A stretch of DNA of 64,000 nucleotides, taken from contig WNNJ02001999.1 of the NCBI GenBank assembly GCA_012934845.2, positions 25,133 through 89,132 on the forward strand, written 5' to 3'. Below the pieces are notes generated by a model. It was not told the DNA's origin. It ran no database searches and worked only from the letters and a program-made list of their open reading frames with translations. Shown here one piece after another: positions 22,143-33,254 of this stretch (the first letter of the stretch is position 1; each line of letters opens with the position of its first letter). A program made the position numbers and the translations under genes. This DNA is from Pomphorhynchus laevis (Eukaryota; Acanthocephala; Palaeacanthocephala; Echinorhynchida; Pomphorhynchidae).

Positions 22143-23244
22143 TCATGTCTTTAATAATTTTTTGAACAAATGCAGACTCCGGGCGGAAGCAATTTTCCCA
22201 GGCAGAGAATTCCACATATTAAGTACCCTGTGCGACAGTCTCCAGCATTTTGGATACCTACCATGCCTTGTTTTATAGACAGTTTTGCTGTGACCTCTCA
22301 AAATCGATGAACGTAATGTGATCGAACCACTCGGATAACCGTCCAACCGGTGTACAAGCGCATACATTCCTATCAATCAAGAAATAAAAATCGTGATGAC
22401 ATCGGTTGAATTCTTAGCAAATCTAATCGAGATGCGTAATCCACTCTCGCATTCGAACATAAACGAGAACCTCGCCTTAGGACTGACTCAATATCTGTCC
22501 TTTCTTGTTTGGTGACCGGGAAAGAAGCCTGAAGTGCATACTCTAAATGCGGACGAACCAACGTGTTAAACAAATTTCTAAAGACATTCGTGGTAATCTT
22601 AAGGAATGAGTTCTTTACAATATATAGAGCACGATTAGCGCTTTTTATTGCTCTTTCACTATTAAGTTTAGTTTTTATGATGCCTGCACTATAATTCCTA
22701 AATCCCTATGATGTGATACTTTAGTGAGAAGAACATCGCCGATATGATATGTAAAATTACTGGATTTTTTACCCATCCTCATAAATATACACTTATCAAC
22801 GTTAAGATGTAATCCAGTAGAGCGGCACCATTCATGAACTCGATCCAAGTCTGTCTGTAAAGAATTACAGTCATCAATATCTCGTATAGCAGTCCAAATT
22901 TTAAGATCATCAGCGAATGCCAAGTGAGTGTTCTCAATACGTAAGAGTAAATCGTTAAAGAAGGTGATGAATAATAGGGGAACAAGTGCAAAACCCGGAG
23001 GGACACCTGTCGACATACTTCTTTATGCAGATAAAGACTCACCAACTCTTACCTTAAACGTACGCAATGAAAGAAAATTTTCAATCCAAGAGCAGATTAC
23101 ACGAGGGACGCCGTAGTGAATTAAGAGTGACACAAGACCTTTATGTGGAACACGATCAAAGGCTTTCGAAAAATCTAGAAATATGACGTCGAGACAAAGT
23201 TCTGAGCTTAGTACTACCGTCCAACTCTCTCTCGCGGTAATCAA
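22143..23244 (-). pseudogene. RT domain and tail of the second CR1-like LINE
   Basis: Consecutive minus-strand pieces 23244-23023, 23016-22675, 22573-22373 and 22376-22143 cover the palm (LDFSKAFDRVPHKG; STGVPPGFALVPLLF; AFADDLKIWT), thumb (HHRDLGIIVQAS) and tail (RPHLEYALQASFP; RVLNMWNSLPG). FADD replaces the more common YADD at the catalytic site. Breaks separate the pieces. Confidence 0.85.
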
Positions 23245-25167
23245 GTTAGATAGACATGAACGGCCTTGTCTAAATCAGTGTTGAGAATCAGTAAGAATGC
23301 TGATAAAGTTTAGATTCTCGACTAGCCTTTTGGCAATAATTCGTTCTAGTAATATAGAGAGAACACTGGTCAAACTGATAGGGCGAAAATCTAAACAAGA
23401 AGTCGCTGGCTGTTTTTCGAGATTGGCACAACAATTGAAGACTTGCATATTGCAGGAATCTACGAATTGATTAGGCTAAATGAAAACATATGAGCTAAAT
23501 CACTACTTACGGTAGGTCCAACCGCATTAATTAAGCAAGGTGAAATATCATCTGGACAGGAGCGCCAAATCGCTCAAGCCTAGTGATTAGGTACAATACT
23601 TCAGATGCACTGATTGGCTTAACGAGATTCTGAGTAATATTGTAAATGGGATACCATTTTAAAGAATAAATATACGAAACAATAGTCGATGGAGAATGGA
23701 AGCTGTCCGCTAGGCATTCAGCAATTTCAGACTCAATAGAATAAACATATTCACCAGAAGTAATGAATGTAATATTAGAGGGAAGTATCCTTGTTGAAGT
23801 TTCCGATGTAATTTGCAATACCATCTTCAAATGCTATTCGCTTATGTATTTTCAATCTATTGTAGAGGTTGCGCACGTACCGATACCTATCTAAGTTTTC
23901 AGAATGTGTTTGAGTAATAGCCCACAGGGCATTGCGCAGTTTCAACACTGCACGAAGTTCATGATCAAATTACTGAGGGCGAGTTGAATTAATGAAAGTT
24001 CTCTGTTTCGGAGCGAACTTACCTGACAAATTTAAGAAAACGTTATAAAGAATAGTCAGCAGATCTGAAACAGTAGTAGACCTATAACTATGAGAAAAAA
24101 TGTTATAGAAAGCAGCTAAGAGATGTTGAGTATCCACCCGAGTCAAATTTCGTTTTGGATAACCCAATTTTGACCTACAAACGATTTTTGACACTAATTT
24201 AACGAAGAGAACACAGTGATCACTGTTACCAAGAGAAGGATAATACGCAATATTGTCGATATCTTCAATACATCTTGTAAACACAAGATCTAGAGTATCA
24301 CCGTTGACATGAGTTGGTTCTCTACAATGTTGCACTAAAAGTAGGTCAGCAAGAAATAAATCACGAAATTGTTTTGATACGCCTGAGCAGGGTTGATACC
24401 CATTCATATTCCAATCTACATTCGGAAGGTTGAAGTCACCTAAAAGGACAAATCATTGGGATGAACAAAAATTAGATAAATAATCCTTAGGCCGATCTGT
24501 TATCAAAGTGAAAGATGGAGATCTATAAACAACACAAACATTTAATTTTAACAATTGATGATTAACAGTAAAATACAGACACTCATATGACCACTCGGAA
24601 TCAAAAAGATCTGATATATTTGACGTTGATATATCGTGTCGAACGAATGCTACAACTCCTCCACTCGCATACCAGGAAAGCGATCCGCTCTTATTAACTT
24701 ATAACCTACAACATTAAACAGATTATCAGAGATGCCACTATGTAACCAAGATTCTGAAATACAGAATATATCATAATGATTATCAGCAATATAGTCGAGC
24801 ACGAAAGGAAACTGAGATGGAAGACTTCTAACATTTGAGTAAACAATATGAAGCAAGTATCTGATAACGTTAAGGTTTTGCTAGTTTTATCATGTACCTC
24901 AGAAAGATCAATTAAATCATCAAAATTGGAATCAGAATAAAACCCATTCTCTAGTTCGGGAAAAGTGGGGTCCAACGTACTGATGGTCGCCACCGAACTA
25001 CTTGAAAATTTCTTATGCATAGATTCGTCTCTCCTTTGCTTATTCTACCCTATAGCTTCTCGCGAGCCTTCCTCAATTTCAAACGCTCATCAAATTTAAT
25101 GTATCTCTGTATTCTTATAGTAGAATATTTTAAGAGGTAACCACGATGAAGCAACATCTAAGCGTGG

Positions 25168-25653
25168 TCAGCAGAACTCAAGAACTTGCAGCTTCATAGC
25201 TACATTCTTATCATCTTCTTTAAGAAGTCTGATAAATACTGCACGCACACGATAAACGTCTTCATCAACTCTTACCTGGGAATTGATCATACATGACTCT
25301 GCAATTCCACTCAAAATAACATTCATACTTCTGTCGTAATTCCGACTCCTTACTTTTCTTATATTGGCTGCTCTGCCTGAGAAATTGCCCTCGTCATCAA
25401 CACTTGCATCGCATGAAGTTACAGGCTTTCTCAGTTCATAATTTAAATCCTCGCTATTTGAAGATTCAGTTCGTCTATGTTTGTAAATCTTAGCTTCTAC
25501 TCTTTTGTCTAAAACATCAACAGATTTATCAGGAAGGAGATCATTAGAGTTCTGTTTAAGAGTAACATAGTCATTTGTGTAGCTGCTTAAAATATTAGTT
25601 TTAATTTCGCTAACATTATGTAAATTATCTTGATATGAAATGTTATTTGACAC
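25168..25653 (-). pseudogene. ORF1 middle and C-terminal part of the second CR1-like LINE
   Basis: 161 codons, rich in Asn, Ser, Asp and basic residues. The end (NVILSGIAESC, VRVDEDVYRVRAVFIRLLKE) fits the RNA-binding-like region of CR1-group ORF1s. The PHD-like part lies upstream at 26081-25881. Placement rests mainly on context. Confidence 0.55.
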
Positions 25654-26150
25654 CGAATGATTTGCATTGTCCTTATTTTTTTGCTAAATTTGTACTGCCT
25701 CTACTCCAAAGTCGTGTAGGATGATATGCCAAATGTTCTATGATCCGAAGTCTCTATAGATTTGATGCAATTGTTTTCCTGTAATTCCGATAGAACCGTG
25801 GTTAAGATAGCATCATGGTTGGCTGTCGATGGTTGAAAATTGTCTTCACAAGACACAATAAATTTATCAGATGATGATTGTTATATTTGTTTAAATAGTA
25901 TTTCATCAGTGTTAGTAGACACTGTAAATCGATTTTTACGATGGGGATATGAACAAAATCCGCAGTAAAATGACATACCTTTCGAGCTCAAGTTCATTGA
26001 TTTAGGAACCGTAATATGTGTCCATACGTCACAACCAGAGAGGTGTTGAACGGTGCGACGACTGCAGAATCGCAAGCTCATTTGATAGCGGTGTGTTTAC
26101 CATGGTCTGGTGCATTTCTTGAGGCGCTCTCTCTATCACCTTCATCGCCA

Positions 26151-27454
26151 CCCGCTTAGACGATCGTCTCTCTCTACTGCAGTTGCTTTGATGCAAGGTG
26201 CTCATTTGTGGTGTTTATTGTAAGAATTATAATAACCAAGAAAGCATTTTAACGTAAAAAAGATATCAAAGTTTTTGTAAAAAGATATCAACGTTTTTAT
26301 CAAAGTCATATTTGATAAAATATGACTTTGATAATGACTTTCTTTGCCATTTGATATACAAATGGCAAAGAAAGTTTTGTGTCATTTAGTTACCTAGCCT
26401 CTTCAGATAAGCAAATTTTGAAAATGAGTATACAAAAGAACTAACTCAAGAATCTAGTAATTTTGAAACTAAACAGACAAAAGCAATAACTCATTAAACG
26501 CCCATAAAATCGGACTCAATTTCGAGTGATCTCTGTGAGGCGATACACGATCTTTTGAGAAAACAAACTTACTTATGGGATAGATCGGACCATATCATAG
26601 ATAGTTAATGGAATTGAACTCTGATTGTATATAGCTTCATGATGATTTTTGATAAAAGTCATAAAGGTAATACAAAGTGACGAAAGAAAATTTAGAGTAT
26701 CATCAATCTCGTGCATAGAGCTCAATACGGAAGTCCGCATATCTTATGGACTACTAGTGTTAACTGGCCGGGAAGAATGTCATTTAATATGTTTATTAAA
26801 CATTTATGTTCCTATTTTTAGATGTTCAACTTCTGTTTATAAAAACCATTGCCCGTGCACACGCTCAATTTATTTTTTAACAAATTTCTATACTTAGTAT
26901 TTGACGACAGAAGAATGTTTATCTTGATGTCACGATAAAAGCAACAGTAAAATTTTTTCAGCGTATCAGCTGAAAATGCAATCGATGCTCCCACTACAAT
27001 TTCCAAATGTCACAAAAGTTACCCAGTTCGTGCTAGGATGTTATTATCCCCAAGAACATCATGGATCACGCTGATCCATGACAGCGTGATCATTGATCGT
27101 CTTAGTGTCAACCTCAGAATTCGTCCATTTTTGAGCATTTAATTTATACCTACTGAGGTTCACCTTCATTCAAATGTCACGTATAGAATGTGGTGGTCTT
27201 TTCTGAAAAGTCTCATTTAATGTTTTGTTATATTTTTACTGTCTTTTGTTAAGGCAGAGCATGAATTTGAAAACTAACATGTTTCTTCCTTTTTTACATA
27301 ATAGTCATTACCATTATCCTATAAATTATGATCAAGTTAAGTGATAAAGTAAAGAAATAAAGAAACATATTTTGAAATAAAGAAACATTTTCTTTAATTA
27401 TCGCCGTTAAAATAAAGGATTTTCTTTTAGATAATATTTCCTTTAGAGGAACGC
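26151..27454. other. Spacer with strong hairpins, no gene
   Basis: Two adjacent inverted repeats lie at about 26300-26375 and a third at 27064-27091 (GATCACGCTG / CAGCGTGATC). Small ORFs at 26649-26897 (+), 26818-27006 (-) and 27294-27491 (-) have no recognisable family. Confidence 0.55.
26300..26375. repeat. Two adjacent inverted repeats
   Basis: ATCAAAGTCATATT and AATATGACTTTGAT-like arms enclose a short loop. Directly next to them CTTTCTTTGCCATTT and AAATGGCAAAGAAAG pair perfectly around GATATAC. Confidence 0.85.
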
Positions 27455-27720
27455 GTGCGCTGTCTTGACGTTCCCATAGTGAAAATTTCAATAAAATTTA
27501 ATGATCTGATGTTCGTGTGGAGGTGCTTGACCACCCCAGGCCATTGTTGCAAGGACATGTTTAAGCTAAAAACCAACGATCGCCTACGTGGTCACAACTG
27601 TATGCTGAAGAGAAAACGAACCTGTAATAAACGAATATCAACAATCAATGATAGAATTGTACCTATCCGGAATGGTCTACCTGCTGTACGATAAATATTA
27701 ACCTGTTAAGTTTTAAACGA
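27455..27720 (+). pseudogene. C-terminal scrap of a CR1/Jockey-type LINE
   Basis: The sequence reads LRGHNCMLKRKRTCNKR and then DRIVPIRNGLPA, the common LINE tail pattern (LRGH..., V..WN.LP). Nothing upstream belongs to it. It has lost the tryptophan of the usual WN.LP and ends early. Confidence 0.65.
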
Positions 27721-28035
27721 CGGTTGCGAAATTGCCTCATGATGCGTTGTCGTCATGCCTGAATTGCACTTTATTTTTATTTATTTATTTAATTTTTCTT
27801 CTGTTTTCCCTGTTGTGAACCAACATGTTCGAGATGTTCAAGCTCTTTTTGTTGTCGAAAATATAATAATGATACAAATTCAAAATCAAGTTAATGAACA
27901 ATCAACACAACCGCGTGAATACGATATCGAAATTAAAAATGCATAATTTAGAAACGCTACTTCGTTATTAATCAAAAAGTGTTTGAAATAAAAAAGTTTT
28001 AAACGAGAAAGCTTTTAAAATAAAAATCTTAAAGC
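27721..28035. other. AT-rich spacer
   Basis: Probably the 3' untranslated remainder of the preceding LINE scrap, then plain AT-rich sequence. No gene seen. Confidence 0.4.
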
Positions 28036-28372
28036 ATGATAAGGTGTGTGAAATACATAACATTTTCACTTAATTTCAGGTGATTCAGTGAAGTTTAGTG
28101 AAATGTCGGAATATCAACCACTGCTAAATCGAATAATCATTATTCAAATTAAAAAAAAAAAACGAAAAATGGAAAACGTTGTCGGTGGTTCAAAGCAATA
28201 AACTGTTATGGTAAATTCCTGCTGTTTTCTAAGAAATGATGGTAAAGATTTGGTAAAATCTTAATTTTCTCAGTCTACTGACAAGGTTGGTACTGTTTGT
28301 GTTTCTCAGGGTGTGGAGGTACTTCCATCCCCAAAGCAATAAATCTAGTTATAATCAGACTGCTTTAACCGA

Positions 28373-29266
28373 TTGAGAAGCATAAGATATTCTCAACTTT
28401 CCTACGAAAGTATGTTGATTTACATTCTAAAAGAACAATTTTTAATTCTGTTAGATTTTTTGACACAAGTGTTAAAGTATCCTTCGCTACGTGTGATCTC
28501 GCCTCAGACTACCCGGACTTTTTTAAGAATAATTAAAATTGCTACGATTGAGTCTAAACCTATTTTGGCGATTCTCGAGATTTCCAATTTCCCTTCTCAT
28601 TTGGAGGAGGCTGACATTAACCTTCTAAAATCCTCGTTCAAAATGTCTTCGGTCAGGTCAGTCAAGAATAAAGATGGTCGAACAATTCCTATCGACTTTG
28701 CGACTGTGGAGTCTGGTCAAGCTCAATTGCTTGCTCTTTCCGAAAGTAATCCCTTTTCGGGTTATAACCTAGTTTTTACGATAATTGAAGAGGATCAGTG
28801 GACTTATCCACATTGTAACAGGTGCCATTTTTGGGGGCACTGGTCTTCTACATGTCATAGTCCTCAATGTTGTGGAGTCTGCTCAAAGGCAGATTGTTCA
28901 TTCATAATTAAAAAAGTGAGATGTAGCTCTTCTCCCTTTTGTAATAATTGCCATGGGGACCATCCGGCATGGTCCCGGAAATGCTCAAAATTCAAAAAAT
29001 ATCGGCTGGACCGCCTTGGTCCAAGTTCAGCACCTAGTACTCATGGGACGTTTTCTTCTATTATAGCCGGTCAGGGGAATTCGTTGCCGAAGAATTTGGA
29101 ATTTGATTCCAGGATGTCCAATAAAGACATTATCTATCTCTTAGAACAAAATAAGAGGGATATTATGGAACAGATGACAACTTTCTGGTCTAATTTATGT
29201 CTATCCTTCTATCCACCTCAAGTTCCGGTTCAGCATATTCCAGAGTCTAAGAAGAGGGGAGCGTAG
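28373..29266 (+). pseudogene. ORF1 (nucleocapsid-like, zinc-knuckle) of family B copy 2
   Basis: The open stretch carries the conserved core (NPFSGYNLVFTIIEE, TYPHCNRCHFWGHWSS) and three Cys-rich knuckles: CNRCHFWGHWSSTC, a CGVC..C motif, and CNNCHGDHPAWSRKC. The N-terminal third is out of frame (INLVIIRLL is visible just upstream at about 28340). ORF1 proteins of such LINEs bind the element RNA. The sequence differs greatly from ORF1 of the copies at 50-58 kb. Confidence 0.85.
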
Positions 29267-29456
29267 GCCGACGTAGTCCCCCTTTAAATATTGGTAAGAT
29301 GCTGAAGAATAAGCAGCACAGATCTCGGGTGGAACATGAAGATATTGTCCGCGGAGAAGTGCCCGCTCCGGACTTTGCTAGTGGCAGAAGGGGTGACCCC
29401 TCTGTTTCTGGTGTTGTCTAGGGCGTGGTAATCCCGGTATAGCCGAACTATCACAA

Positions 29457-31918
29457 TGTAGAATAGCGGTGAGCCTTTTTCACTTAATATTCTTCAGTGG
29501 AATTCGGGAGGAGCTTCTGCCCTTAGGCTTCTCTCTGGCGGAGATGCGGATGCTATAGTCCTTCAGGAGACGCGGTCTATCTGTCAACCCCAGGACATTA
29601 CTCGATTTATCCCAAAGCACATTTATTCCCACTTTACTCCGTACATTGCCCCTCCTCACTCCTCTTCTTCTCAAGGACTCTTGACCTTAGTTAAATGCTC
29701 CCTAAGGTCTTCCCTCCTTTTAAACTACTCTTGTCCTGCCCTTTCTTGTTCAGTAATTTCTCTCTGTAAGAACGGTAAACGCTTCAGTCTTGCCAATTTC
29801 TATATTCGTCCAAGGAAGATTCACAAGAACCGTGACCTCCTGGATCGGATTATTGATAGCGGCTACGACATGGTGCTTGGTGATTTCAATGACAGAACCG
29901 GTAGTTGGATTAATGCTGCACTACGCAGAGTTAGGAACCGGTACTTAATTCATAAACCACTTTCCCCTACCTTTCATTGCTCAACAACAAACTCTCTACT
30001 CGACCTTCTACTGCTTCACGAGAGATAGTTGTTAAAACCCCTCTGTACTGAACAGTCGGGGCAACATCTGTTCACCTCTCATGACCTAATTCGTTGGCGG
30101 ATTGAGGCTGAGACGCTGCTTCGGAGGAGATTCCACTTTGATCCAATTAGAGTAGCGCTCTTTCAAGCAGCTGTTTGGCTCTTCCCCCGAATTGGGAAAG
30201 AGGGCTTAATCGAATTTAACTCCTACCTCTTATCGCAAGCTACCGGGATTTTATCGAGTACCTACAAAGGTCGCATTTTCAATCCCACTCCAACAAAACT
30301 CAAGACCCTTGCACATATGATTCATTCACCCAATATTTCTGCTTCTGCTCGTCAATCTCTCTTGAAAGAATACTTAATCACTAGATATAGATTCCAGGTG
30401 GGCAAGGATAGGGCTGGCATTGCTTCCCTTAATCCGGCCCGGTCTGCCTTCTGGAAGGTATTCAAGAAAGAGAGATTTGTCTGTTGGAAGGAGAGGGCAT
30501 CTGGTTTGATCGGTAGTATTGGTCTTGTTAAAGTTTTGGAGGAGTCACTGGCCCTACACAATTATGGAGCCACGCAATGACCGCAACCAATCCCGCCTTG
30601 GGGATACTTCAAGAGTAGGGATCTCTCAGTTCCTGAGATCCTTGATGCATGGGGGCCGCTTCCGGGCACCTCCAAGACCAACGCTCCACTATTTTCCCAA
30701 GCCTGTCAGCTTTTGACAGCCGATCAAAGGATAGAAGTGGCCGTCACTATGCTTTAAGCATAGCCATCTGATGTTGCCGGTATCAATATTAGTAAGAGAA
30801 TTTTTATCCATAAGAGAAATTCGGTTCGCTCTCCAAAAGACCTGCGGCCCATCTTGATTCAAAATTCCCTCGTTTCGATCTACGAAAAAGCGCTTGCGCG
30901 TAGAATTTGCGATCATCTCAGTAGGCATAATTTTATCCCACCTGGTATCCATGGGTTTGTCAAGGGTCGCTCGGTCCATTCAGCAGTAGGTGAAGTGCAG
31001 CAGTTCTGTCGGGAGAATAGTCATCAACTCGTTGTAGCTGTTATCCTTGATTTTTCTGCTGCTTTTAGCCGCATCTCCATTCCCTTTGTTATCTCCTCTC
31101 TCAGGTCTCTCGGGTTGCCTGCAAGGATTGTTAACAGGGTAGAGATACTGTTGTACACCAAGCGTTTCTACTATGATGACGACCCTGATGCACGTCAGTT
31201 CTACCCTATTACATGAGTGCCTCAAGGCTCACCTCTTTCTCCTATCTTGTTTCTTACTGCTTTCATTCAACTTTTTAAAATATTTAAACGCGAAAATCGT
31301 CTTGTGGTTTACCCTGATGACACCACAGCCCTGTTTTCGGGATGCAGGTGCATATACGTAGTCTCTGACATCAGTTGTTTCATTTTAAGATTAAAATACC
31401 AGTTACCCCAATCCAATCTTGTTTTAAACTCCTCCAAATCGCAGGTGGTTGTCTATCATGGTTCCCCTGCGACGAAGAAAAAGCTTAAGAGACTAGCACT
31501 CTCTACATTCTCCTCCACTTTGCATAATCAACCACTCCCTATCTTCTCTAGTCGAGTAAGATACCTGGGATTCACTGTGATCGTGAACTGGTCAGCTAAA
31601 GCTGACCTGGATAGACTCAAACGTATCCTGAAGAAAGCTAGGTGGGCCCTGAAACTGGCTCAACATCTGTCATTAAGGGATAAAATTCAGATACGCCTCT
31701 GGGGTACCTGGGCTATCTCGGGATTAAACTTCTTTTCTAGAGGACGTCCCCCTGTGCAAAGACTAAGGTTTTTAAAGCTGCTCGTCTCCCGTCTGCCTAG
31801 CATAGTCCGTCACGATTGGATCCTTCGTGGAGTGACAGGCCCCGGGTGGTTCAGTCGTAAGGCGGCTTGTTGGAATGGTTGGAGGGCTCAGATTCCCCCG
31901 GATCTGATTATGGTGTGA
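29457..31918 (+). pseudogene. ORF2 (endonuclease plus RT) of family B copy 2
   Basis: The ATG is followed at once by TAG. Endonuclease motifs follow (VLQETRSI; LGDFNDRTGSW near 29877; SHDLIRW near 30077), then RT (VSIYEKALARRI; HGFVKGRSVHSAVGE; VILDFSAAFSRI; PQGSPLSPILF; VVYPDDTTALFSG). The catalytic YADD has become YPDD, and several frameshifts and stops split it (for example near 29680, 30028, 30580 and 31216). The protein could not be made or work. Confidence 0.9.
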
Positions 31919-32040
31919 GAAAACTTAGACAGTGAAGAGATCAAGATTAATATCAATGTTCGTTTGACCAAACCTGTGTCTAATTTTTCTGTCTTTTTAT
32001 TTATCTCGTGTTTGTTTATTAAGAAAATTCTTATTATTAA

Positions 32041-32335
32041 CCACTGCTGACAAAAATGATTTTCAATGGAAGAGCAAAGATTTCGAAACAAAATAAATTC
32101 AATCGATAGCAATAAAGTCAAGATTAGTAACGATAATGATAAAATTATTGAATTGCCACATGCTGATAAGATGGTGAGCCTAATAATAATTCGAATATCC
32201 TCGCCCTTTGAATTGGTTCGAAACATTATGGTCAAACGGTTTACTGAGCTTACGAATGGAGAACAGACCAAATTATTGCAAAATGATGTAATTTATTCTA
32301 TTTCTGTTTTGCTCCAAACCGAGGTATAGTGGGCT
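32041..32335 (+). mobile_element. Family B-related ORF1 5' fragment, copy a
   Basis: Starts CCACTGCTGACAAAAATG, directly after the tail of copy 2. It reads MVSLIIIRISSPFE and NIMVKRFTEL, the start of a family B-type ORF1. The first ~180 bp repeat almost exactly at 32902-33075. Confidence 0.75.
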
Positions 32336-32439
32336 TAATAACACTCTTCATTAATCAAAATCATTATTCTGAATCATCCAATTCAGAATCTAATAATAAT
32401 CTGAAATAGATATACAATGTATATTATTATATGTCGACG

Positions 32440-32811
32440 TCCATGGGAGCTGAACCTCGTAAGGAAGCATCACATCGAATAAAAAACAGAAAAAAAACGA
32501 AAAAAAAAACATCAAGAGTTCACGAGGTCAAGCTTTAGGCGTTCTTTGAATTGCGCAGCAGAAGAGCTGTTGATCACACCAGGTGATAATCCATTCAATC
32601 GTTTTCAAACGCGATCTATCACGGTCGTACAATTTGTTCGATGCTTTGAGCGATGCTTCAAGCATAGCTCGTGTCCACGTAATATTGAGGATTCACGAAG
32701 ACAGAACAGATGCTTACACGAATGGTTAGGAACGCGCAGCGACATCCACACTAGTCTAAGATTTACAATCAACAGATCGCATTCAATAGATCTTATACCC
32801 AACGTCTCTGG
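32440..32811 (-). pseudogene. C-terminal scrap of a CR1-type LINE
   Basis: The minus strand reads ILRGHELCLKHRSKHR, then KRLNGLSPGVINSSSAAQF and KERLKLDLVNS with a stop. This is the normal LINE tail with one internal stop. An A/T run (TGATGTTTTTTTTTTCG on the minus strand) follows as the 3' end. It sits between two copies of the family B 5' fragment. Confidence 0.75.
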
Positions 32812-33140
32812 GGTGTGATAAAGCGTGTGAAATACACAACATTTTCACTTTTAATTTAAGGTGATTCAGTGAAGTTTAGTAAAATGTCGGAATATCAACC
32901 ACTGCTGACAAAAATGATTTTCAATGGAAGAGCAAAAATTTCGAAACAAAATAAATTCAATCGAAAGCAATGAAGTCAAGATTAGTAACGATAATAATAA
33001 AATCATTGAATTGCCACATGCTGATAAGATGGTGAGCCTAATAATTATTCGAGTATCCTCGCCCTTGGAATTTGATGACTGCTCTAAAACTGTTCTTTGC
33101 TTCTTCATTGCTATGAAGAACAAGATATCATTGGTCTAAG
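32812..33140 (+). mobile_element. Family B-related 5' end fragment, copy b
   Basis: Starts TGATAAAGCGTGTGAAATAC, like the 5' end of copy 2 (28036). It includes AAAATGTCGGAATATC, the presumed ORF1 start, and continues to MVSLIIIRVSSPLE. It then stops being family B near 33075. Confidence 0.75.
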
Positions 33141-33254
33141 TAGGCAAGTTCATTTACTGATGTGTTCAGAATTTTGTTCTACATTTTAAAGAAAACATTA
33201 AATATGTTAATAATAATTTAGCAGTAAAAGTTCAATAATATTTATTTAGTTTAT

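Larger units (their letters stand above)
21990..26150 (-). mobile_element. Second CR1-like LINE, decayed but nearly full length
   Basis: Read on the minus strand in order. ORF1 with a PHD-like Cys motif (SFYCGFCSYPH, about 26080-25880) and downstream sequence (25653-25168). Endonuclease (SNVRSLPSQFPFV and FCISESWL, about 24856-24720; HVNGDTLDLVFTR and GNSDHCVLFVKL, about 24320-24190). RT (VIFLDFSKAFDRVPHKG near 23180; VPPGFALVPLLFITFFNDLL; FADDLKIWT near 22890). Tail (LVRPHLEYALQASFP; LRGHSKTVYKTRHGR; MWNSLP). The 3' end is near 21990 with TAATAATAAT rather than poly(A). There are numerous frameshifts and stops. It is a different family from the CR1-like LINE at 14176-17360. Confidence 0.9.
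28036..32040 (+). mobile_element. Family B LINE, copy 2, moderately decayed
   Basis: The 5' region from TGATAAGGTGTGTGAAATAC to about 28340 is shared with 32816-32905, which helps define the 5' terminus of this subfamily. ORF1 follows (about 28300-29265), then the endonuclease-RT ORF2 (about 29457-31918), then a tail AAAATTCTTATTATTAA. Both ORFs are broken in several places, but the domains are all present. Confidence 0.9.
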
